Assembly: GCF_001693415.1 (NCBI RefSeq)
Contig: NZ_MAKX01000001.1
Location: forward strand, 300-64,299
Length of the DNA: 64,000 nucleotides
Source: Tenacibaculum soleae
GTDB lineage: Bacteria > Bacteroidota > Bacteroidia > Flavobacteriales > Flavobacteriaceae
Reading direction: 5' to 3'
Made by a program: the position numbers and the translations under genes. This document shows, piece after piece, positions 36,831-45,266 of this stretch. How positions within the stretch are numbered: the first letter of the stretch is position 1; the number at the start of each line of letters is the position of its first letter. A model generated the notes under the pieces. It worked only from the letters and a program-made list of their open reading frames with translations, did no database searches and had not been told where the DNA came from.

Positions 36831-36877
36831 CTCTCGATACAAATTTTTCATATTTCAAAATTTACTCGAACTAACGA
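36831..36877. repeat. Dispersed repeat CTCGATACAA...TACTCGAACTAAC, copy A
   Basis: Lies in the 106-base M56-BlaI gap. It shares its two ends and an AT-rich palindromic middle with the sequence at 51195-51240, and its CTCGA / TCGA ends resemble other flavobacterial intergenic palindromes. Confidence 0.5.
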
Positions 36878-37243
36878 TTACTTTTTGTTTTTATTAACTT
36901 CTTTTAAAATACTTTCAAGCTCGTTAATATTCATTTCGTTTTCTTTCATAAAAAACGACACCATGCTTTTAAACGAACCTCCAAAATAACCATCCATTAA
37001 CTTATGTAAGCTTTGGTTACTATAAGAAGATTTTTCAATTAAAGGATAATACACATAACCTCTTCCTTTTGTTCTGTGCCCAACAAATTCTTTAGTTTCT
37101 AAAATTCTGATAATTGTTGAAACTGTATTGTATGCTGGTTTCGGAATGGGTAATTCTTCAATTACATTTTTTACAGATGCCTCTTTTAACTCCCATAAAA
37201 CTTGCATTATTTGCTCTTCGGCTTTTGTTAATTGTTTATTCAT
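36878..37243 (-). CDS. BlaI/MecI/CopY-family repressor
   Basis: Winged-helix repressor of 121 residues: TKAEEQIMQVLWELKEASVKNV and PAYNTVSTIIRILETKEFV in the DNA-binding domain, then the C-terminal dimer helices. Family members bind a dyad at their own promoter and are cut by the partner M56 peptidase. Upstream lies a large double palindrome covering the promoter. It leads the operon BlaI, M56-TonB, TPR, TonB-like lipoprotein. Confidence 0.95.
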   Translation of the reverse strand: MNKQLTKAEEQIMQVLWELKEASVKNVIEELPIPKPAYNTVSTIIRILETKEFVGHRTKGRGYVYYPLIEKSSYSNQSLHKLMDGYFGGSFKSMVSFFMKENEMNINELESILKEVNKNKK

Positions 37244-37268
37244 ACTGTATGTTTTAATAACTTCGATT

Positions 37269-37310
37269 CAAATATAACTAAAAAATTAGTTAAAACTAAT
37301 TTTTTAGTTA
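37269..37310 (-). promoter_or_regulatory. Double-dyad operator over the blaI-type promoter
   Basis: A 36-base palindrome (37275-37310) has perfect 17-base arms, TAACTAAAAAATTAGTT and its complement, around AA. Each arm is itself a dyad ACTAA-N4-TTAGT, so two repressor dimers could bind. The minus-strand -7 box TATATTTG (37269-37276) touches its edge, so bound repressor would cover the -33 to -7 region. Confidence 0.7.
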
Positions 37311-37370
37311 CAAATATGTAACAAACAATTCTTATTTTCGTCTTATAGTTAGATAATTAATAGTTTTTAT

Positions 37371-37871
37371 ATGGATGTGTTTTTAATTTTAGTAGGCTTT
37401 TGTTTTGTTTGTTTAGGAATCATTGGTGCTTTTTTACCAGTTTTACCTGGCCCAATTACAAGTTGGATTGGCTTATTATTACTGCACTTAACAAAAGTAA
37501 TTCCGCAAGATTGGTGGTTTTTAGGAATCACCTTAGCTATTGCTGTTATTATATTTATTCTAGATTATTTTATTCCTGCCATGGGAGCCAAACGTTTTGG
37601 GGGCACTAAATACGGAGTATACGGTACAACGATCGGACTAATTATTGGTTTATTATCTCCTATTCCTTTCGGAATTATAATCGGTGCTTTTTTAGGAGCA
37701 TTAATTGGCGAATTAATTTATGACAGCAAAGATACCAGCAGAGCTTTAAAAGCATCGTTTGGAGCTTTGCTTGGTTTTATTACTTCAGCAACCATTAAAT
37801 TTTCGATTGCTGTTGTTTATTTTGTTTTGTTTTTTACTACTCTTTGGGAATACAGAAATGCTTTTATTTAA
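37371..37871 (+). CDS. DUF456 family membrane protein
   Basis: The 166 residues form five or six hydrophobic helices with the glycine-rich FGGTKYGVYGTTIGLIIG segment typical of DUF456, and a PVLPGP motif near residue 25. Function unknown in the family. It diverges from the BlaI-type gene across the shared operator region, so it might share control, but no plus-strand promoter overlaps the dyad. Confidence 0.85.
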   Translation: MDVFLILVGFCFVCLGIIGAFLPVLPGPITSWIGLLLLHLTKVIPQDWWFLGITLAIAVIIFILDYFIPAMGAKRFGGTKYGVYGTTIGLIIGLLSPIPFGIIIGAFLGALIGELIYDSKDTSRALKASFGALLGFITSATIKFSIAVVYFVLFFTTLWEYRNAFI

Positions 37872-37890
37872 GTTAAACACTTAGTAAATA

Positions 37891-37962
37891 AGCTTAGCCC
37901 CGATTGTAGTATTTGTTTGAGCTCCTCGCAGAGAGCGAGTGCGAAAAGCGGGAAATAGCTTC
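37891..37962. repeat. Structured intergenic element, copy 2
   Basis: Closed by AGCT...AGCT and CCCG...CGGG ends with an internal hairpin CTCGC-AGAGA-GCGAG (37924-37938). It shares GATTG, TGTTTGAGCTC, AGCGAG and GCG-type blocks with 487-584. It sits 20 bases behind the DUF456 gene. Confidence 0.55.
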
Positions 37963-37992
37963 AAAAAAAATAGATTATTTTAAATTTAGAAC

Positions 37993-38100
37993 AAAAAAAA
38001 AGCAACCCATCTCAGGGAAGCTTTCCATTGGTTAACAAAACCATGACACTATTTAAAGTGCCTAACAACACAACTAAATGCTACTTTTAAAAAAAAGCAG
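37993..38100 (-). ncRNA. Candidate small RNA, possibly 6S-like
   Basis: A non-coding stretch of about 108 bases on the minus strand with a perfect promoter before it and a terminator-type end: AAAGC/GCTTT and CCC/GGG paired around two U-U mismatches, then nine T's. The middle folds as an imperfect rod: apical hairpin GGCACT-TTAAAT-AGTGTC, with flanking AAG/CTT, CATT/AATG and GTT/AAC pairs separated by unpaired zones. A long interrupted hairpin is the 6S RNA shape, and a flavobacterial 6S class is known; I could not test the match. No tmRNA, SRP or 5S signature is present. Confidence 0.5.
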
Positions 38101-38104
38101 CCTG

Positions 38105-38134
38105 CAAATATACAACCATTTTTAAGACTACCAA
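38105..38134 (-). promoter_or_regulatory. Promoter of the candidate small RNA
   Basis: Minus-strand TTG, 19 bases, TATATTTG, the same ideal layout as the rRNA-type promoters at the left edge. It points away from lysS into a region with no reading frame. Confidence 0.65.
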
Positions 38135-38176
38135 ATTTTTTTATTTTTTTCTGTAAAAACTTGCATTTGTTTAGCG

Positions 38177-38207
38177 TTGTTTAATTCTGCAATTGATTGT
38201 ATCTTTG
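38177..38207 (+). promoter_or_regulatory. lysS promoter
   Basis: TTG at 38177-38179, 20 bases, TATCTTTG at 38200-38207; leader of about 27 bases. The TTG codon at 38197 that would extend lysS lies in this promoter and is rejected as start. Confidence 0.6.
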
Positions 38208-38238
38208 CAGCTTCATTAAAAATTATAAAAAACAACCC

Positions 38239-39936
38239 ATGCAATTATCAGAACAAGAAGTTGTACGTAGAGAAAAGTTAGGGAAACTACGCGAATTAGG
38301 TATTAATCCGTACCCTGCTGATTTATTTCCATTAGATTCAAATTCAACAAGTATTAAAAACGAATTTGAAGAAGGTAAAAAGGTGGTAATTGCTGGTAGA
38401 TTAATGAGTCGTCGTATTCAAGGAAAAGCTTCTTTTGCTGAATTACAAGATAGCGATGGAAGAATTCAAGTATATTTTAATCGTGATGAAATTTGTGCTG
38501 GCGAAGATAAAACCTTGTACAATGAAGTATATAAAAAACTACTAGATATTGGTGATTTTATTGGTATTGAAGGTGAGTTATTTACTACCAAAGTAGGCGA
38601 AAAAACCGTAATGGTTAAAGGCTTTAAATTGTTAAGTAAATCATTAAAACCTTTACCACTACCTAAAGTCGATGCTGAAGGAAATACGTTTGATGGGTTT
38701 ACAGACCCTGAAATGCGTTACCGTCAGCGTTATGCCGATTTAGTGGTAAACCCCCATGTAAAAGATGTGTTTGTTAAGCGTACAAAGTTGTTTACTGCAA
38801 TGCGTAACTTTTTTAATAACGCTGGTTATTTTGAAGTTGAAACTCCTGTTTTACAACCTATTGCTGGTGGTGCTTCTGCAAGACCTTTTGTAACGCATCA
38901 TAATGCTTTAGATGTGCCTTTATACATGCGTATTGCTAACGAATTATATCTTAAAAGATTAATTGTTGGTGGTTTTGATGGTGTGTATGAGTTTTCTAAA
39001 AACTTTAGAAACGAAGGAATGGATAGAACTCATAATCCTGAATTTACAGCGATGGAAATTTATGTAGCTTACAAAGACTACAACTGGATGATGGATTTTA
39101 CAGAGCGCTTATTAGAGCACTGTGCTATTGCTGTAAACGGAACAACAAAAACTACTTTTGGTGAACACGAGGTAGATTTTAAAGCACCGTACGCAAGAGT
39201 TACCATGGCCGATTCTATAAAACATTTTACAGGGTTTGATATTACCGGAAAATCTGAAAGTGAGCTTTTTGAAGCTGCTAAAGAAATGGGTATTGAGGTT
39301 GATGCAACCATGGGTAAAGGAAAATTAATTGATGAAATGTTTGGTGAAAAATGTGAAGGAAATTACATTCAGCCTACTTTTATTACTGATTATCCGAAGG
39401 AAATGTCGCCTTTATGTAAAGAACACAGAGACAACCCTGAATTAACAGAACGTTTTGAATTAATGGTTTGTGGTAAAGAAATTGCCAATGCTTATTCTGA
39501 GTTAAACGACCCTATCGATCAGCGCGAGCGTTTTGAAGCGCAGCTTAAATTAGCTGAACGTGGTGATGATGAAGCGAGTGAATTTATAGATCATGATTTT
39601 TTACGTGCTTTAGAATACGGTATGCCTCCAACATCTGGTTTAGGAATTGGTATGGACCGTTTAATTATGTACTTAACAAACAATCCATCAATACAAGAAG
39701 TATTGTTTTTCCCTCAAATGAGACCTGAAAAAAAAGCTCCTGCTGTTGAATTAAATGATGATGAAAAAGCAGTGTTAGCATTGATTGAAAAGGCTGAAAA
39801 TATTGCTTTAAATGATTTAAAAACGCAAAGTGGCTTATCAAACAAAAAATGGGACAAAACCATTAAGGGTTTAACCAAAAACAAATTAGCGAAAGTTGAA
39901 AAAACAGACGATGGTTTATTTGTTGAAATAGTATAA
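38239..39936 (+). CDS. lysS: Lysine--tRNA ligase, class II
   Basis: Charges tRNA-Lys. The 565 residues start MQLSEQEVVRREKL, with the OB-fold anticodon domain (VVIAGRLMSRRIQGKASFAEL), class II motif 2 (FRNEGMDRTHNPEFT) and motif 3 (GLGIGMDRLIMYLT). After the catalytic core there is a 65-residue C-terminal tail with a short helix-turn-helix-like segment (LNDLKTQSGLSNKKWDKTIK), an extension also seen in other Flavobacteriia enzymes as I recall. Single gene with its own promoter and terminator. Confidence 0.97.
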   Translation: MQLSEQEVVRREKLGKLRELGINPYPADLFPLDSNSTSIKNEFEEGKKVVIAGRLMSRRIQGKASFAELQDSDGRIQVYFNRDEICAGEDKTLYNEVYKKLLDIGDFIGIEGELFTTKVGEKTVMVKGFKLLSKSLKPLPLPKVDAEGNTFDGFTDPEMRYRQRYADLVVNPHVKDVFVKRTKLFTAMRNFFNNAGYFEVETPVLQPIAGGASARPFVTHHNALDVPLYMRIANELYLKRLIVGGFDGVYEFSKNFRNEGMDRTHNPEFTAMEIYVAYKDYNWMMDFTERLLEHCAIAVNGTTKTTFGEHEVDFKAPYARVTMADSIKHFTGFDITGKSESELFEAAKEMGIEVDATMGKGKLIDEMFGEKCEGNYIQPTFITDYPKEMSPLCKEHRDNPELTERFELMVCGKEIANAYSELNDPIDQRERFEAQLKLAERGDDEASEFIDHDFLRALEYGMPPTSGLGIGMDRLIMYLTNNPSIQEVLFFPQMRPEKKAPAVELNDDEKAVLALIEKAENIALNDLKTQSGLSNKKWDKTIKGLTKNKLAKVEKTDDGLFVEIV

Positions 39937-39954
39937 ATATTCTTTTAAAGAAAT

Positions 39955-39985
39955 AAAAAAGCAACCAAATTTGGTTGCTTTTTTT
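39955..39985 (+). terminator. lysS terminator
   Basis: Stem AAAAAGCAACCAAA / TTTGGTTGCTTTTT, long T-run. Confidence 0.85.
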
Positions 39986-40017
39986 ATTTCTTTTTCTAAA
40001 TACCATTCTTATTAAAA

Positions 40018-40815
40018 TTAACAACCTGCGTCTCCAATCGTTAATTCAAATTGTTGTTTTACCAACTTTCCTTTGTTGTTTTTTGCAGGCATCCACTTAG
40101 GCATTTGTTCTAGTAATTGTATTATAGATTTATCTACAGAAATCACTCTTGAAGATTCTGTTACTTTTATACTGGTCGTCTCACCTTTCTCATCAACCGT
40201 AAATGTAATTTTAGTACTTTGTCCTGATTCAAATTCCCAATTTCTAATCTCAGTACTACTATTATTTCTTAAATATACTGTTAAGTCATTTTCTCCTCCT
40301 TTAAAACGAGCTGGAACATCAGGAACAATCGTTACTCTTTTTTTTATTTCGCTAGTATCTACTCCCTTTTTCACAGAGTTTTTCGTTTTATAAACGATTC
40401 TAACTAACATATCATCACCAACCTTTGCACTCTTTAAGAGTGCCTGTTGTTTACTTGTTAAAGCTACATTTTTACTTAATTCTTTTTTTTCTTTATTATT
40501 ACTAATTCTTGTAATTTCAACTAAAACATATTCTTCAATCCAACTAGAAGGATAATACTCAAATATTTCTTTTACTGTTTTAGCTTTACTTAAAATACCT
40601 TTTGTAGTTGTTTTATTGTTTGCACTCCTTACGGAATACGTAAGTTTTCTTATAGGAGTTGGTTTTAAAATCGTATTACTAAAACCTGTAGACATAACGT
40701 CCGCACAGTTTTTTAGGGCAACCTTTTTTTGATAATCTTTCTTATCTATAAAACTAAATATGATAAAACTTGTAATAATTAATAAACTTGTTGAAATAAA
40801 AATTTTTGTTCTCAT
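40018..40815 (-). CDS. TonB C-terminal-domain protein
   Basis: The 265 residues have one N-terminal membrane helix (5-22), a middle region without clear family, and a TonB-type C-terminal domain (TKITFTVDEKGETTSIKVTESS, then LEQMPKWMPAKNNKGKLVKQQFELTI). It could contact a TonB-dependent receptor, although no Pro-rich spacer is visible. It is an orphan gene, diverging from comEC; a long perfect hairpin lies between them. Confidence 0.75.
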   Translation of the reverse strand: MRTKIFISTSLLIITSFIIFSFIDKKDYQKKVALKNCADVMSTGFSNTILKPTPIRKLTYSVRSANNKTTTKGILSKAKTVKEIFEYYPSSWIEEYVLVEITRISNNKEKKELSKNVALTSKQQALLKSAKVGDDMLVRIVYKTKNSVKKGVDTSEIKKRVTIVPDVPARFKGGENDLTVYLRNNSSTEIRNWEFESGQSTKITFTVDEKGETTSIKVTESSRVISVDKSIIQLLEQMPKWMPAKNNKGKLVKQQFELTIGDAGC

Positions 40816-40869
40816 AAATGTCTTCTTTTACATAGTAAATATACTTATTAGTACATAAGTATCTGAAAA

Positions 40870-40922
40870 TTAAATGTAAAAAAAGTGTAAAACCTTAATT
40901 TTTACACTTTTTTTACATTTAA
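40870..40922. repeat. Perfect 23-bp inverted repeat
   Basis: Arms 40870-40892 and 40900-40922 are exact complements with a 7-base loop CCTTAAT. It lies between two diverging genes, where no terminator is expected. Confidence 0.75.
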
Positions 40923-40949
40923 TTCAACTTATAAATAGCTAATTATTTT

Positions 40950-40965
40950 TCACTAACTTTAGTGA
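40950..40965. promoter_or_regulatory. 16-bp dyad at the comEC start
   Basis: TCACTAA-CT-TTAGTGA lies 3 bases before the ATG and includes a -7-like TAACTTTA (40954-40961). A factor bound here would block comEC transcription or initiation. No regulator is assigned. Confidence 0.35.
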
Positions 40966-40968
40966 GCT

Positions 40969-42996
40969 ATGAAAAAACTAATTGAATATTTACCTTTTCA
41001 ATTTCTGATTTGTTTGATAATTGGGATTATTTTACAGTATTACAATCGTATATGGTATTATGATTTTAATTATCTAATTGCATGTACACTCTTATTTCTA
41101 CTTTTTTTATACGTATTAAAAAGAAAGAAATTTCGAAAGTTGTTTTCTATTAATGCGTTGTTCTTTTTTATAATTATCGGAATTTCATCTGTATTTATAC
41201 ACAACCCTAAAAATTACAACGATTATTACCAATATCATATCTCTAACAATTCAACAGCAATAGTAAGTATTCATAAAGTTTTAAAATCAGACAATTACAA
41301 TCATAAATTTATTGCCGATGTAACTCAAGTTGATTCTAAAAAAACTAGTGGATCGATTTTAATAAATCTAAAAAAAGACAGCGTTTCTACAACTTTAACT
41401 ATTGATGATCGTATCTTTTTAAAACCTGATTTTAAAAACTTAACAGCTCCATTAAATCTGCATCAATTTAATTACAAAAAATACTTAGATAAACAGTATA
41501 TCTATCAACAGATTTTCATCCATAAAAAAGAATATAAAGTATTACAAAAAGAAACTGTTTCTTTGTATGGATTATCCGCACAATTCAGAAATAAAATACA
41601 AACTTCCTTAAAAAGATACTCTTTTACTAAAGATCAACTTTCAGTAATTAATGCTTTGTTATTAGGGCAGCGTCAAGATATTTCTAAAAACCTTCTTGAA
41701 AGTTATATCAATGCTGGAGCTGTACATATTTTAGCCATTTCTGGTTTACATATCGGTATTATCTTACTACTGTTATCATCTTTATTTAAACCTTTAGAGC
41801 GTTTAAAATATGGAGCAACAATAAAAGCAATACTCGTCGTTATTTTACTATGGATGTTTGCTTTTATCGCTGGTTTATCAGCTTCAGTTGTTAGAGCAGT
41901 TACTATGTTTACATTTATTGCCTTTGGTGCTTCTTTTAAGAAAAAAAGAATCGTAGAACATTCATTAATAAGCTCGATGTTTCTTTTATTATTAGTAAAA
42001 CCTATGTTTTTATTTGATGTAGGTTTTCAATTAAGTTATCTGGCTGTTTTCGGAATTATTTGGATACAACCACTACTATACAAACTATACAAACCTAAAC
42101 TTTGGTTGCTCGATAAAGTTTGGAGTTTACTTACAGTTTCTGTTGCTGCACAAGTAGGAATATTACCTGTTAGCTTGTATTATTTTCATCAATTTCCTGG
42201 GCTTTTTATTATATCAAATCTACTAATCATTCCTTTTTTAGGCGGTATCTTAATCGGCGGAATTTTAGTTATATTATTTGCGTTGTTAAATTTACTCCCG
42301 CAATTTCTTGTTGATGTTTACGGATTTGTTATTTCTTTAATGAATAAAATAGTTGATGGGATTGCAAATCAAGAAACTTTTTTATGGCAAGAAATATCGA
42401 TGTCTTTTTACGAAATGATTTGCTGGTATTTTATAATCATATTTACGTATCAATTTATACTTGTTAGAAAAGCAAAACAACTGTTGTTTTTATTTACATC
42501 CATCGTTATTATACAAACCGTGTTTATTTTCGAAAAAAGGGATCGACAACAAAAACAGGAATTTATAGTTTTTAATAGAAGTAGAAAAAATATTTTAGCA
42601 AAAAGAAATGGGAATCAACTATGTGTTTTTCACAACTTGGATAGTCTTAAAATAACTGCTAACAAAGCAATTATAGATTATCAGATAAATGAAAATGTAA
42701 GAAGTAAGTTTACTAATAAAATACCTAATTACTTTAAGTTTAATTCTGATGAAATTATAATCATTGATAGTTTAGGTGTTTATAATATTGGTACTAAAAA
42801 CCCTATTGTGATATTACAACATTCTCCTAAAATTAATTTAACTCGCTTGATAAACATCTTAAAACCTAAACAAATAGTTGCTGACGGAAGTAATTACAAG
42901 AGTTATATAAACCAATGGAAGGTAACTTGTAGAAAACAAAAAATTCCGTTTCATCATACTGGACAAAACGGAGCATATATTCTTTTTAAAAACTAA
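40969..42996 (+). CDS. comEC: ComEC/Rec2 DNA-uptake channel, no visible beta-lactamase domain
   Basis: Inner-membrane channel for single-stranded DNA in natural transformation. The 675 residues show an N-terminal membrane pair, a DUF4131-type soluble domain (about 75-190), and the Competence domain with HILAISGLHIGIILLLLSS and ASVVRAVTMFTF, followed by many helices. The C-terminal 150 residues lack the HxHxDH metal motif of the beta-lactamase domain found in longer ComEC proteins. Its stop touches the stop of the converging thioredoxin gene with no gap. Confidence 0.92.
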   Translation: MKKLIEYLPFQFLICLIIGIILQYYNRIWYYDFNYLIACTLLFLLFLYVLKRKKFRKLFSINALFFFIIIGISSVFIHNPKNYNDYYQYHISNNSTAIVSIHKVLKSDNYNHKFIADVTQVDSKKTSGSILINLKKDSVSTTLTIDDRIFLKPDFKNLTAPLNLHQFNYKKYLDKQYIYQQIFIHKKEYKVLQKETVSLYGLSAQFRNKIQTSLKRYSFTKDQLSVINALLLGQRQDISKNLLESYINAGAVHILAISGLHIGIILLLLSSLFKPLERLKYGATIKAILVVILLWMFAFIAGLSASVVRAVTMFTFIAFGASFKKKRIVEHSLISSMFLLLLVKPMFLFDVGFQLSYLAVFGIIWIQPLLYKLYKPKLWLLDKVWSLLTVSVAAQVGILPVSLYYFHQFPGLFIISNLLIIPFLGGILIGGILVILFALLNLLPQFLVDVYGFVISLMNKIVDGIANQETFLWQEISMSFYEMICWYFIIIFTYQFILVRKAKQLLFLFTSIVIIQTVFIFEKRDRQQKQEFIVFNRSRKNILAKRNGNQLCVFHNLDSLKITANKAIIDYQINENVRSKFTNKIPNYFKFNSDEIIIIDSLGVYNIGTKNPIVILQHSPKINLTRLINILKPKQIVADGSNYKSYINQWKVTCRKQKIPFHHTGQNGAYILFKN

Positions 42997-43515
42997 TTAG
43001 ATAGTCCCTTTAAAGTTTTTTGAAAATTTTTGCCACTTAGTTTTTTTATAATTGTCTTTTGCAAAATATGCTAAAATTTTTTCAAACTTTTTTTCATCTA
43101 AATAACCAGGAACTGCTTGAATTAATTGCTCTTTTGGAGTAAAAAAAGCAGTAGAAGGATAACTCATTTTTCCTTTTAAAATAGCAGCAGCTAATTCATG
43201 ATATTTACTTCTACCCTGTTGTACAAACTTATAAGTTTTACCTTTAAAAGTAATATCTTCTTTTCCTTCACCATCCATTTTTACTGCATAATAATTATCA
43301 TTAATATACTTAACGATAACCTCATTTTTATAGGTAGTTTTATCCATCTTTTTGCACCATCCACACCAATCTGTATATAAATCTACTAAAATAGGCTTTG
43401 GGTTTTCTTTGTTTTTTTCTATCGCTTCTTCAAAAGTTAACCAATTAACTTCTTCTTGTGCTTTTACTACGACTGAAATAAATGCAAATACAGCTACTAA
43501 AATTATTTTTCTCAT
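42997..43515 (-). CDS. Periplasmic thioredoxin-fold protein
   Basis: The 172 residues have a signal peptide ending VVVKAQ and a thioredoxin fold with CGWC at 51-54 (LVDLYTDWCGWCKKMD) and the cis-Pro region YPSTAFF. The CGWC-K-x-M type is common in exported thioredoxin-like proteins that reduce or isomerise disulfides. Monocistronic by spacing. Confidence 0.9.
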   Translation of the reverse strand: MRKIILVAVFAFISVVVKAQEEVNWLTFEEAIEKNKENPKPILVDLYTDWCGWCKKMDKTTYKNEVIVKYINDNYYAVKMDGEGKEDITFKGKTYKFVQQGRSKYHELAAAILKGKMSYPSTAFFTPKEQLIQAVPGYLDEKKFEKILAYFAKDNYKKTKWQKFSKNFKGTI

Positions 43516-43549
43516 ATCTCTTTGGTCTCAATAAGTGTTCCAAATTTAC

Positions 43550-43585
43550 AAAAAAACCTATCAAGTTTTTATTCTTGATAGGCTT
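43550..43585 (-). terminator. Terminator behind the downstream POT transporter
   Basis: Minus-strand stem GCCTATCAAGAATAA-type arms (CCTATCAAG / CTTGATAGG) followed by seven T's. Confidence 0.8.
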
Positions 43586-43613
43586 TATATATATTTTAAC
43601 GTTTGTGATTTAA

Positions 43614-45194
43614 CTATTTCACTCCGTGCATTAGTTTTTTAATTACTGGAGTTAACCCCATTAAAATAACTCCTGCCAGTATTGGTACAATAGTAAAAAT
43701 TAAAAAGAATGTACTCATATCATAAGCAGCTGTAATTTTATCAATCATACCTCCCATTGAACCTGCTGCCTTATTACCCATACCTACAGCAATATACCAA
43801 AGACCAAACATAACACCAATAGTAGATGCTGGTACAAGTTTAGATACATAAGATAAACCTACTGGTGATAAACATAACTCGCCTAAAGTATGCAATAAAT
43901 AAGCCAATATTAACCAAATCATACTTACAGATGCTGTTTGTGCTCCTTGTGGTATTTCAGCCGAACCGTATGCTAGCACACCAAAACCTAATCCTAAAAG
44001 AACTAATCCCATTCCGAATTTTACAGTTGCTGGTGGATTAAATTTACTTTCCCATATTTTTGAAATTAATGGTGCAAAAGCAATAATATAAAATGAGTTT
44101 AAAATAGAAAACCATGATGCCGGAACCTCAGTTTTAACATCACTAAATTGGTTTTTTAACATCCAAATAACAATACACCAAATAATAGCAAAACTAGCCC
44201 CTAAAAAAAGATTAGACAATGCATACTTTTTAAAAGTTATTTTAAACAATTGAAATAAAACATAAGTTATTATTAATAATGGAATTACTGTTAATAATGT
44301 ATTAGCAATTCTAAATACATTGGCAGACCCTCCTTCTAAAACTCTGTTTGTATAATCTCCAGCAAAAATAGTCATAGACCCTCCTGCTTGCTCGAAAGCA
44401 GCCCAAAAGAATACCGTAAAAAATGCTAAAATACCTACAACAATATATCTATCTCTTTGAACCTTTGCCGGAACTTTTTCTTCCTCAACTAATTTTTCCT
44501 CATTGTTATCAATAGCATCATTGTATTCAATTGTTTTAGATGGAGACAAACCAATACTTCCAAAAATTCCTTGAGCAAACCAAAATTGTAACATTCCTAA
44601 AAACATGAATATTCCTGCTAGTCCAAAACCATAGTGCCATCCAGATGTCTCACCCACATATCCACAAAGTAATATCCCAACAAATGCACCAGCGTTTACA
44701 CCCATATAAAATATGGTAAAGGCTCCATCTTTTTTATCTTGTGCATTTTTGTAAACTCCGTTAATAATAGATGTAATATTTGGTTTAAATAAACCATTCC
44801 CTGCAACTAAAAACCCTATTCCTAAATACAAACTCCAGGGAGTATCTAAAGCCATTGCAGCGTGTCCGACTGTCATAATTAATGCTCCTATAGCTACCGC
44901 ATATCTATATCCTAAAAATTTATCAGCTAAATAACCTCCTATAATAGGTGAAAAATACACAAGCATTGTGTAAGTACCATATAACCCTAAAGCATCTTCT
45001 CTAGACCAACCCCAACCTGGATTATCTCCTGTAATTGCTGATGTTAAAAATAATACTAAAATTGCACGCATTCCATAATACGAAAAGCGCTCCCACATTT
45101 CTGTAAAAAAAAGGACAAATAATCCTGATGGGTGTCCCATTAATAACTTACGGTTCATCTCAGAACCTTCAAATCTAACAGTGTTTGTACTCAT
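43614..45194 (-). CDS. POT-family peptide:proton symporter, copy 1
   Basis: Takes up di- and tripeptides across the inner membrane with protons. The 526 residues have 12-14 helices and family motifs: EMWERFSYYGMRAILVLFLT at the start (ExxERFxYY), FYMGVNAGAFVGILLCGY and a C-terminal FxxYF-like GELCLSPVGLSYV block. It is paralogous to the next gene. Terminators lie on both sides, so it may be expressed apart from its neighbour. Confidence 0.95.
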   Translation of the reverse strand: MSTNTVRFEGSEMNRKLLMGHPSGLFVLFFTEMWERFSYYGMRAILVLFLTSAITGDNPGWGWSREDALGLYGTYTMLVYFSPIIGGYLADKFLGYRYAVAIGALIMTVGHAAMALDTPWSLYLGIGFLVAGNGLFKPNITSIINGVYKNAQDKKDGAFTIFYMGVNAGAFVGILLCGYVGETSGWHYGFGLAGIFMFLGMLQFWFAQGIFGSIGLSPSKTIEYNDAIDNNEEKLVEEEKVPAKVQRDRYIVVGILAFFTVFFWAAFEQAGGSMTIFAGDYTNRVLEGGSANVFRIANTLLTVIPLLIITYVLFQLFKITFKKYALSNLFLGASFAIIWCIVIWMLKNQFSDVKTEVPASWFSILNSFYIIAFAPLISKIWESKFNPPATVKFGMGLVLLGLGFGVLAYGSAEIPQGAQTASVSMIWLILAYLLHTLGELCLSPVGLSYVSKLVPASTIGVMFGLWYIAVGMGNKAAGSMGGMIDKITAAYDMSTFFLIFTIVPILAGVILMGLTPVIKKLMHGVK

Positions 45195-45220
45195 ATTTTT
45201 GTTATATAATTTATAAATGA

Positions 45221-45257
45221 AAAAGTCTTGTAATGCTCAAATACATTACAAGACTTT
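45221..45257 (-). terminator. Terminator between the two POT genes
   Basis: Stem AAAGTCTTGTAATG and its complement, loop of 8. It lies just behind the upstream POT gene, so readthrough sets the level of the second transporter. Confidence 0.75.
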
Positions 45258-45266
45258 ATTTTATTT

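Noticed and set aside
37993-38100. tmRNA, SRP RNA or 5S rRNA in the lysS upstream gap
   Set aside because: None of their conserved sequences are present; only the promoter, fold and terminator support an RNA gene.
38197-38238. Extended start of lysS
   Set aside because: The TTG codon is part of the promoter; MQLSEQE is the expected N-terminus.
40950-40965. comEC dyad as a BlaI-type operator
   Set aside because: It shares ACTAA/TTAGT but the spacer is 2 bases instead of 4, so the same repressor is unlikely to fit.
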